DNA from: Dryomyza anilis
Taxonomy: Eukaryota; Arthropoda; Insecta; Diptera; Dryomyzidae
Direction: 5' to 3'
Length of the DNA: 64,000 nucleotides
NCBI GenBank assembly: GCA_951804985.1
Contig: OX638130.1
Coordinates: 7,355,259 to 7,419,258 of the forward strand
The notes beneath the pieces were generated by a model. It was not told where the DNA came from. It saw only the letters and a list, made by a program, of their open reading frames with translations, and made no database searches. Shown one piece after another: positions 27,301 through 39,300 of this stretch (positions within the stretch are counted from its first letter, which is position 1; the number at the start of each line of letters is the position of its first letter). The position numbers and the translations under genes are program-made.

Positions 27301-30300
27301 AAAATTTTAAAACTCAACGAACATTTGTGTATGAACTTAACGAAAGTTTTTGTTAACTTACCACATGTATTTAAAACTTATCGAAAGTTTTTAAAACGTA
27401 ACGAACGTTTTATTAACTAAACGAACTTTTTTATAAACTAAAAGAACTTTATTATAAACTAAACGAATGTTTTTATAAATTTAACGAACGATTTTATAAG
27501 TTAAACGAATGTTTTGTATATACTCAACGAACGTTTTTATATACTTAACAAATATTTTTGTAAACCTAACGAATGTTTTTTATACACTCAACGATCGTTA
27601 TTATAAACTTAACAAACGTTTTCTTAATGAACTTTTTAAAAATTAACCAAGGTTTTTCAAACTCAACGATAGTATTTATAAATTTAACGATAGATATTTA
27701 TAAACTTAACGATAGAAATTTATAAATTAATGGACGTTTTTATAAACATAATTTATGTTGTTATACTGAACGCACAATTTTTAAAACTTAACGACAGTTT
27801 TTAACAAAAGTTAATTAACGAATGTATTTTTCTAATTTACTACAAAATAAGTGATAGCTATTAAAGCTTTAGTAAATTTTGAACATATAGAAACTTTCAA
27901 TAAATCTCAAAATTCATAATTTAAATAAAAAAATTAACCAAATTAGTAATTTTTTACAACTTAACGAAAGTTTCAAAGTGTCTCAAAATAGAAACTACAT
28001 TAATATTAAGCATATAATTTTGCATTTTTAAAACTTGTAACAACTTTTAAAAACTTAACGAAACTTTCAAACGGTCTCAAAATGCATTAGAAACATCTAA
28101 AACTTAAAAAAAATGCAACAAAACTTTTTCAAATTTCTCAAAATACTTCAATTAAATACTTTCTTACTTCGACATAAAACTGTTGCTGCTCTATTTTAAA
28201 TTATTTAAATATACTTAGTAACGCATAAAACTTAACAAAACCACATCAACTTTAGGCCCATTAAATCTCATGCTTAGCCACAAAATGTAGACCAACCAAC
28301 GTTCATTACATCAATTACAAGAATTTTCATTACGCACACAGCCAGGCACATAAAAACTATATCCCCCCCCTTACTCCAACAACCGTTTCGAACATCAAAT
28401 AATACACACAATATTTTCATGCATTTACAAATGTTGCCAACCATCAAAACTTTTGTAATTTGTGTTGCCCAAAACTAATAACCAAAAATATTAAATAAAA
28501 TATCTCTAAAAACGTATTTGGTAAATAAACTCATGAACTAACAGCCAAAACATAGCATATTTTCATAAATTAAACTTTAAATTAAAATGTCGAATTATTT
28601 ATAGGTTTTTGTTGCGCATTAAATAGTCTGTCATAAAAACATTATTTAATAACAAAACGAAACCTTTGCGAGGACAAGTGTTTGTTTTAGTAAAAACTGT
28701 ATTACATTTATTCATACTGTATTTAAAGTATTAACCTAAAAGTGCATAAAAGTATTTACAAAAAAATAACACTACTATATGAATCAAGTGGGCAGGAAAC
28801 GGTGTTCGCGCTTGAAGTGAAACAACAGCAAAAGCGTAGTAGAAAAAATTACTACGAATTATATGGTTTTTGATTGTAGGCAAAAAATTATTTTATTGTT
28901 ATAACGATTAGTTTAAAATAGTAAAATAACAGAATTTAATGGGTTTTAAATTGTAGAAATTATAAATTAAATCTATTACGATTTATATAATTTTTGTTAT
29001 ATGTAAAAGAAATATGTAAAATTAATGATGTTTTTTTATAAGAGAAAAAAATATTTTAAAAAATAATTAATTAAAATGATGTTCAATTGTTTTAAAATTT
29101 TAAATATAACAAAATTTATAAATTAAACAAACAAAAAATGACAAAAAAAACCATTACGAATTATAAGATTTTTATTTTTCATTATTTTTATTAACAGAAA
29201 TAATTAAAATTTACATAAATGACTTAGAGAATAATTAAATCAAATTAATTCCTAATACAAATTTACTAAATTATTTCTACAAAAAATAGCAAAAAGAATA
29301 CTTCATATATCGTCACTTTCATGCCAAAGCGGCGAATGTGTAATTTTTGGCATTTGCGTTTTTTTACATTTTTGAATGTTGTAAAACCAAAAGGGCGAAT
29401 TCGAAAAATTGAAAATCTTGTCTTGCCAAAAGGGCGAATCTTTTTTTTTTTTTGCCATAACTTATTACAGGTACAAGATAAAATAGTAGTGTAAGAACAT
29501 TAATTGTTTGTTTTTAAAGCACATATCATTTGGCATCATTATTTAAAAATATTTTTCTTGCATATAACAAAAATTCGAAAAATTTTATTTTTAAATAAAG
29601 ATGCCAATCGATAGATGCTTTAAAAACAAACAATTAATTGCTTTAAACTACAATTTTATCTTGTACCAATAAAAAGTTATGTTAAAAAAATGAAAAGATT
29701 CGCCCTTTTGGTATGACAAAGTTTTCGAAATTTGCTATTGGCAAGCGATAACTTTTTATTGGTGCAAGATAAAATAGTGAGGTAAAGACATTAATTGTTT
29801 GTTTTTAAAGCACCTATCGATTGGCATCATTATTTAAAAATATTTTGCTAAACATTTTTCTTGCAAATAAAAAAATTCCACAAAATTATATTAAAACCAT
29901 TTTTAAATAACGATGCCAATCGATAGGTGCTTTTAAAATGAACAATTATTGCCTTTACATCACTATATGATCTTGTACCCATGAAATGGAAATGGAAAAA
30001 AACAAAAATATTTGCGTTTTGGTCAGGATATAGCCATACAAAATCCGTATTTAAATTTATTTAAGTTGTCCAAATCAATAGATATTTTATATACATTATG
30101 CTAATTGATGAATAAAACAAAATAGCAAAAAAAAATTTAAAATAAATAAATTTTACTAATTTTTAAAGCAATTCAATCTTTAAAATTCGATTTCCAAGGG
30201 GCACATTCGCCACTTTGGCATGTCAGTGACGATATATTGCAACATTTTAAAGTTGTTCATAAAAAATTGTTTTAATTAGAATAAAATTAATTAGTTTTAA

Positions 30301-33300
30301 AAAAATTTATTTTAATTTATAGTTTTAGAGTTTATAATAAAAAGTTGTTTCTATAAAAAAGGCAACTAAAAATTTATTTAGTTTATTTTGTTGTATGCAT
30401 TAATATGCGTAAAATTCTCTACGAATTATATGCAATTTATTTGCTGTAGGAAATTTAAATTTCATTTCATTTATAACTTTAAAATTTGAATATTTTATAA
30501 TTTTCCAAGGCTTTTGAATAAATAATTTTGAAAATATGTTTCTATAAAGACATTTTATATAAAATATTATTTACGAAAAATTGTTTGCGAATTATATGCA
30601 ATTTTGCTCAAAATCAAAATCATCCATCAATTTAACTGTAATATTAAAGCTTTTTAAAAATAAATTAATTATTATAAAATATTAATATAATAATTATTAT
30701 ATATCATATAAAAAAAATTAACTTAAATATTGCTGTTGTTTCACTAACATTGTCCCACTGTGCCCACCCCGCCAGTAGCTATGCGCATTAAATATAAAAA
30801 AAAGAAATCATTTACTATTTAAAAATAATAATAATCACAAAGATACAAAAATATGCAAAATTTCTAATTATTATTTTAAAACTTTTCTCTTTCTCTACCA
30901 TTAAATAATACCATCCATACGCTACCATTAAAATACCAACTCAACAATTAAAATACCAACCATGAACACACATTTGAAAACAACAAAATAAAATAATAGA
31001 ACTGGCCGCAATCAACCCTCGATGTATACGGAAACGTTGCCCGGCGAAAGTCTGGCCCTGATGATACAATCGCTATCCGTTGAAATGGAGGGCACCTATC
31101 ACTGCATGGCCTCCTATGCGAATACGGAAATGCTGGAGACAAGTGTCGAAATTAAAACTTATGGTGAGTTAAAATTTTTAATTATAAATCTTACTCTTAT
31201 TTTAAGTACTTGATTAAAAAATACTTTTTGGAATACTTTAATAATAAAAACCTTGTTTAAAATATGTACCATATTCAGTTAAAAATTTACTTTTTTTATA
31301 ATTACGCTTTTTAAATTTTAAATAATTCTTTTATTATACCCTCACTTTTTATGGCGCACATTTAAAACGCGCGCGCCCCCATAACTATGCAAAAACGCAC
31401 TTAATTTCGCATATTAAAAATTTAGCATAGCATACATTTAGGTGCACAGCACACTTACCAATCCACAGCCACTACTATTTTAATATGTAGCCTCTGTGCG
31501 CTGAGTAGTGATAACTTTTTGTATGCGTTTTGTTTGTGTAACTATTAAAATAATTTTGTGCAAAACTTTCAGAGGCAGGACAACGTAGATAAATACATAA
31601 ACGAGGGAGGGAGAGAGGGTGTATAATAAAGCCGGAACAAGACAAAATTGCGGAAAACCTAAAAAAAAAAAGAACAGACAAAGAAAATGTGTTACGACGT
31701 TACGAGATAGGTGCGAATAGGTTGGAGTTAGCGTAAAGTATATAGTAGAAGTTAAATGATAAGAGCTGTAATGAAAAATAATGGAATTCAAATGAAAAAC
31801 AATGTCAGTAGAGGGTATAATATAAAGAGATAGAAATAGTAATGATGGTCGGAAAATTGAAGTGTGTATATGCTAGGTAAATTACAGGAGATGATGGGAA
31901 AATTATAGAAGAAGAGTGGGAAAGGTTTAAAATTTTTACAAAATGTTAGAAAATGTTAGAAAGTAGGTACTTGCAATGAGCACTATTATTAAAAAGTGCA
32001 CGAATAAGTACAAAATACTTAAAATGGAATAAGTACAAAATACTTTCAGTGGACGAATTAGGAAACACTCGTGTCGTAGACATACAAAATACAAAAAGTA
32101 TTGTAAATACTTGCCGAAAGCTTAACTTTGCCATATTTTGCACACTTTATGTATTTTTTTTTATAATTACGTACCTATATTTTACTACTTTTCAACAATT
32201 TAAAACTTAACGAAAGTCTAAAAGTGCATTTATTACAAATATTTAGAAAAAAAAATTAAAAAATGTTCAATTTTTACCCATCTCATACGGAAAACAGCAC
32301 TTTGGCTAACTTAACGAAACTTTTCAAAACTTAACGAAAGCTCAATTTCGCTATTTTTCACATTCACGAACTGTAAGATGCTTTATATCAATTTATTGCG
32401 CATTTTTTATAACAATTAAGAACTTAACGAAAGCCAAAAAGTAAAGAAAATTGCAAAATTTAATAGAAGTACACTATCCAATACCGATAACACTATTTAT
32501 TTTACTAATTTTACCCATCTCAATACTGAAAACAGCACTTTTGCTAACTTAACGAAACTTAAAAAAAACTTAACGAACACTTAATTTTGCTATATTTAAC
32601 ATTCATGAATACCAAGCTGCATTATTAAATAAATTAAGTACATATTTTTTTCCTACTTTATAACAATTTAAAATTTAACGAAAGCCTAAAAGTGCTTTTA
32701 TAACATATTTCTATAAAGAAAATTGCAAAATTTAATAGGATTACACTCTCCGGTAACGATAAGAGCACTTTTTTCAACTTAACGAAACTCTGTAAAAACT
32801 TAACGAAAGCTCAATTTTGCTATATTTTGTATACACGCTCTCTCAGCAAATTTTTCTTTTAATTTAGTACATATTTCTGATCACTTTTTAATAATTTTAA
32901 ACTCAACGAAATCTTAAAAGTGTTTGTAGTACATATTTTTATAAAGAAAATTGCAAAATTAAATATTATTATATATTCCAACACTAAAAATAGAAGTTAT
33001 TCCAACTTAACGAAACTTTTTAAAAACTTAAAGCGCAATTTTCATATGTTTTGCATTTACTCACTTTGTGCAAGATTTTTTTTAGATTAAATGCGTATTT
33101 TTGTGTTCTTTTGAACAATTTAAAACTTAACGAATTCATTTTTATTTTATATTTGTTTTTCATTTTTATTTAATCAATTTAGCAAAACTTTGTTGAAATT
33201 AATTTAATAAAATTCAAATTTGAACTACAACATTTCACATAACCCTTTATCGCTTCACTTGCCACGCAAAAGAAAACTTAAATTTAATAGTTTTAATATC

Positions 33301-36300
33301 CGGAAGCACATTCATTCTGGCAACAACACCACGACAACGATCAAATGCTATAAACTGGCAACAGCAAAAGCACGAAAAACCCACAGACGACTCCATTTTC
33401 TCGAAATTGTCTGCATTTTCGGCGACAATATTTCGAGGCTACAAATCTTCGACGCCTACATTAAGGCTGTGTGCTAAGTGGCGCAGACAGATGGCAAGGA
33501 CATGGCTAACAACAATATTATCAGCAGCAACAACAACAACAAGAGTAATAATAAATACAACAACCACAATAAACACAGCAACATGCACAACTAATAAAAT
33601 CCTTTTTGCGGGTTATCATTGAACTTTAAGAGCATTTTTGGTACAGCAGAAGCAAAAGCCTGCCGCAAAGTGTTGCCGCTTTTTATGCTGGCCTGGTTTC
33701 TTCGCCTACACAGTAGGCAATAGTAGTAGTAGTAGCAACAACAATAAGCCATCAGCAACATATACAGCAAATTTATGTGCAGCAACATGCAATAGCAAAA
33801 ATTTAATCCGATTTCTTTCTCAAGTGACTCTGGCAGTAAAACGAACATTTTTGCAATAACTCCCGCCCAACCCTTAACATTTATGGGGCACATTTTAGAG
33901 CAAAAATAATTTGGCCAACACAAAAAGCCAACAGCAATCTTCTGCTTTACTATATGTATTATGATTATATTTTGAAGCATCTTTCAAGGGGCACAAAACA
34001 GCATTTAATTTTGTACAATTCTCTGTATCGCATCCTTAACTTCTCATGTAAGGTTTATATTTTTAGACCATTAAACAAATTGTGCGCTGCAAAAAAAAAA
34101 TACTTAAGTTGAGGGCTTAAATAAATGCGCTGTCGATCGTTTAAATTGCAGTGTACTCAACCGTAAAATATGCAGTGCATATGTGCTGCAGTTATTATTT
34201 GTGATTTGAAAATTGACGAAATAATATATGTGAAGTATGTAGAGATTTTTATGGGAATTGCAGCGTTTGAATTTGGAACATTTTAAGTACTACAAGTGCA
34301 CTTTTCAAATGTTGACAAAGAACAAATAAAAAAAAAATTGAAGCATACTTTTAAAACTAATAAATATTTAATATTTTTCTAAAAATGGGTTTTAAATTTT
34401 TAAATGCTTAATGTTGTAGCGTGTTAAGCATTTTGATTTTGGTTGATTTTTTGGTAATCTAAAAAACGGTTTAAAAATGAAATCTTTTTTATACAGAATG
34501 TTTGGAACTTCGATGTGAATAATTCTGGCGCTCTTTCTATGACTCAAAAAATAAGAAAATGTTACAGAAAAAACACACCAAAATGTCTAATTTTGCACCC
34601 AGTTATGATATAGGGTGTTTAAGAAATGCATATTACTGACATAAGCTAGTCAAGAAAATTTGTTATAAAGTGTAATCTGTTGTTAAATGAATAACAATTT
34701 TTAAGTCATGTTTTAGAAAAATGTACGTAATGTTAAAATTTACAATAAAAAAATACAAATTTTTACTTTATCATTGATTTTCTCAAAATTTCGTTACGAA
34801 CATCCCATTTTTTTCTAATTTATAATGATAGACCATTTCAATACCAATATCCTTTAATTAATAACAGTGGTTTTAAACTTGTATGTTATGCTGCAGAAAT
34901 ATTTGAATAGAGACATGTCTTGTGATTTGGTGGTTGAAATTTAAAAAAAAAAAACGAAATAAACGAGAAATAATTTTAAACATTATTTAAATTTAAATCA
35001 TTATCATATTATTGTATCACAAAACATATTTTCTAATTATATTTCTAAATATAATATTTTTTTCATTTTATTTTAAACACCAAATCACAAGACCCGCCTC
35101 TGTTTATTTATTTTTGCAGCATAACTTACCAGTTTAAAATCACTGTAATTCATTAGAAAGTACTGCGATTAAACTGGGCTATCATTATAAATTAAAAAAA
35201 GTGGGGTGTTTCGTACCGAAAATTTGAGAAAATCAATGACAAAGTAAAAATTTGTTTTTTTATTTTTGAAAATTTCAACTTTATGAATTTTTAAAAAATG
35301 CAGATATCATAGGGTTCAAAGATATAATATACCATTGGATAGGTAATTTAATTTTCTAAAACATGGGGTAAAAATTGTTATTCATTTATTTACAGTTTAA
35401 ACTTTATAACAAATTTACTTGGCTGGGTTATGTCAGTAACATGCATTTCTAAAACACCCTGTATCTTAAACTGTGTGCAAAATTGCAAATTTTTTTATTT
35501 TATATTTTCTTATTTTGTTTGAGTCTTAGATATGGCTATTTGGTTAATTTCACGATTTTTGCAAAATTAAAAAATATTGCATATTTTTAGGCAACAAATT
35601 TGAAAAATTAAAAAAGTAGCATATTTGCATTAATATATTTTTTAATTCATATATAAGAAAAATAAATGCAATTCATACTAATTTAAAAAAAAAACATAGC
35701 ATATTTTTTTATTTAAAAAATTGTGCGAATTAAAAATTGTGTTGCATACTTTCTGTGCATTTTATTTTCTGGTAATTTTACAAATTGCAAATTTTAAAAT
35801 ATATAGCATACTTTCAAGCATATATTTATACAAATTAATTTAATTTTTCAAACTGAAAAATAGTATTGAATATTTTCTGGCAAACATAAAAATTCAAATT
35901 ATACCGCTCTGCTTTACAATGCATAACTCTTATAATAAAAAAAAAAGAATAAACTCAATCAAATTGTAAAAATCTACTTTGACATGTTTTACATACAAAA
36001 GTGCATTTTTCGAAACTGCTCGATCTGGCAACCATTGTAAATCGCAACAAAATACAGACAAGCATAGAATGTTCGATGCAAAAATGTTGCAACATGTTTC
36101 GAAACATTTGAATGCACGCGCACAGCGAGGAATACAAGGTACTTGTTGACTGCCTACCCAACAAACAATCCTACCCGCCTACCGACTTTATTCTGCGTAC
36201 CTTCTGGTATTTCTATTGACAGCATATTTTTATTTTAGTATTTCGCTTAAAATTTCGATGGCAATGTTTCGCTTTTACCTCAGCGCCTCAGAGAGCAAAA

Positions 36301-39300
36301 AGCAAATCGTCAAAGAAATAAAAAATATAAATCAATTTAGTACGTGGCAGCGAATGCAAATAAAAAAAATAAAAGAAAAAATTAAAAAAAAGAGAAATAT
36401 TGAAATCTAAAAAATTCTTATAAAAAAATTCTATTGAAAAAATCTTTAATACAAAGTTCGTATGGTATTTTTACAATATATGCTCTATGGGGAAAATGTC
36501 AAAATTGAAAATTCTGTGAAGCACAACAATATGTTTTGGGGTGGTACTTTTATTGGCTTCATTGTTAAAAATGTGTTTTTTTTTTTGTTTACATTTCTTT
36601 ACAAAAAAAAACTTTATCAAATTAGGCATTGAAATAATAGTTAACTTCAGCAAAATATTATTTTTGAAGTCTCTTGCATAGAGTGTTATTTAAAGACAAA
36701 TTGCGTTAGTTTGGCAAGTTGAAAATATGCTTAAAAAAAACTTTTTTTTTAGTTATAGCAAGTTCTACTTGTAGTTGCAAATCTACTTTATTTTATTTAT
36801 CTTAATAATTTTATAATTTTAAAAAATACAAAAAAAATTTCAAATATTTTTAAAGTTGAAATATATTAAAATATTATAAAGCATATTTCTAGTATCTGAA
36901 GTATTTTAATTCGTTAGAAAATGCAACCTTTTTTTCAATATATAAAGTTATGGAGAAAATATCTTTCATCTGTGAGCATATACACCATCTTATCAAATTC
37001 TCCAATTTCCGTCTTCTTTTTTTACCTATGTAATAATGGAAAAATTCGAAAAACGCTTGATATCCATAATATGTTCAAGTAATTGATTTTTGTATATCCA
37101 ATTTTATGATATTTCAGCGTATTTTTCCAAAAGCACCTTGTTAAGAAAGTTTCTTCCTTTATTTAATTTACTGCCAAGTAGGTACTCACCCAACAGACCT
37201 AACACCCATTACTTTACAACTCAGCATTTGTAATTTTTAGTATTTCACACATTTACACGAAAACCGCATTTTATCTAACAAAAAAAAAATGTTTTCAATT
37301 TGCACTGTGAAATGATAAAAATATTTGAAAATAATAAAAAGTAAAAATCACTGACAATTTTAAGCACTTTGTCACGCTTGCAATCTGTGCCGTGTTTACA
37401 GCAAAAAGGAAACCAGTGCTCAATATAGATTTTTTGTTATTTTGGAACGTCTATTATATTTTTTTTTTTTGTTATTCTCTACTTCGATGCTTATTGTGCT
37501 GCGTGACATTTTAACTGGCTGCCAGAAAGAAACCAACCAGCACCAGAACGACTTGACTGCAAGGATGCTACGACAAGGACTTTACGAGGATGCCAAACAA
37601 GCCACAAACAGCGTACAGGCAACAAATTTAACAGAAATAATAAAAAAAATAGACAAAAAATAGACAAAACCTAACAAAATGACATGTTAAGTTGGAAATT
37701 GAAAACTCTGACAAGGAAATGGCTGAAAAGCAAAAAAATACTGAGTTCTTGGTGAAGAAAAACGAGGATAAGAAGATTTTCAGAAGGCAAATAGAAGTCG
37801 GAAGGCATTACAAAAGGTTCGGTGTGTAGAGGAGGTTGGTTAGATATGAAAAATATGAGAAGAATTGTAGAGGAATATGATGCGAATTTTGAAGAATATG
37901 ATATAAAAGTTGTGAGATGAATTCTGAAGAATATGAGAAGAATGTGAGAAGTAGAGGAGAATAATATGAGCAGAAGATGAGAATAATATGAAAAGAATAT
38001 AAGAAGAATACGATAGAATATGGGAGGAATATGTAAAGAATATTTTAAGATATGCGAAGAAGATGAGAAGAATATGAAAAGAAAATGAGTAGATTATGAG
38101 TAGATTATGAGAAGAATATGAAATGAATATGTGAAGAAAATGAGAATAATATGAGATGATTATGACAAGATTATAAGAAGTATCTAAGAAGAGTATGGGA
38201 AGAATATCTGAACATTTTAAGATATGCGAAGAAGATGAGAATATGAGAAAAATAATAGAAGAATATTAAAAGAATATGAGAAGATATGAACAGAATATGA
38301 GATGAATATAAGAACAATATGAGTAAAGTATGAGTAGAGTATGAGTAGATTATCAGAAGAATATGAGATAAAAATGACAAAAATATGAGAAGAATATGAG
38401 AATAATATGAGGAGTATAAAAAATCTAAGATGAGTATGGGAAGAATATCTGAACATTTTAAGATACGCAAAGTAGACGAGAAAACTAATAGAAGAATATT
38501 AAAAGAAATTGAGAAAATATGAACAGAATATGAGATGAATATAAGAAGAATATGAGTATAGTATGAGTAGAGTATGAGTAGAGTATGAGAAGAATATAAG
38601 ATGAAAATGAGAATATTATGAGATTAATATGGGAAGAATAATAGTATAATGGTAGAATGCTGTGAGAAGCATATGAGAAGAATATTAGAAGAATGTGAGA
38701 CTAGAATATGAGTATGGGAGGAATATGAGGAGAATATGAGAAGAATATGAAAAGAATATGAGGAGAATATGGCAGGAGTATAAGAAGAATACGAGAAGAA
38801 TATTAGAATAATGGAGAAGAATAATAGAATAATGTAAGACTACTGTGAGAAGAATACTACAAGAGTTTTGGAAGAATAAGAGAAGAATGTGAAATTAACA
38901 TGAGAACAGTATAAGTAAAATATGGAAAGAAATCAGAGGAATGTGAGAAGAATGTGCGTTGAATATGAGAACAACATGAAAATAATGTGAGAATAATTTT
39001 AGATGAATATTTTAGTAATACCAGAATAATATGAGAAGAATGTTAAAAGAATCTGGAAAGAATAAGGAGTTTATAATAAGTAAAATTTAGACGAATAGAG
39101 AATGTTATGAGAATAATTCAATTATGAAGGATTTCAGAAAAGTATATGGATAAAGAAATGAATGATGGGAATATTGAAATGTGCAAAGATTATTACAAGT
39201 CGACAGAAAAAAAAAAGACTTAGAAAGATCGGGATAATAAGATGATATGCGAAGGATAGCTAAAAATATGATTAGAATAGGAATAGGCTATTGAAAGATT

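Larger units (their letters stand above)
15308..30999 (+). other. Fas2: 15.7-kb Fas2 intron splitting Ig domain 1
   Basis: This intron contains one candidate cassette exon (17016-17069), several tandem arrays and three inverted-repeat elements, listed separately. I see nothing definite in 17100-18090, 19510-20480 and 27850-28790 beyond AT-rich sequence. The phrase ATTACTACGAATTATATG recurs diverged near 28850, 28975, 29150 and 30420 around the 29305-30237 element. Confidence 0.85.

Noticed and set aside
33591..33980. 129-codon minus-strand frame with Tyr and Cys runs
   Set aside because: It overlaps another open frame on the + strand, is driven by TAG/TAC triplet runs, and has no domain.
37442..37663. 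73-codon frame with a hydrophobic start ([17 protein letters not shown])
   Set aside because: It begins with TTG, not ATG; the hydrophobic part comes from a poly-T tract, and there is no family match or splice phase to Fas2.
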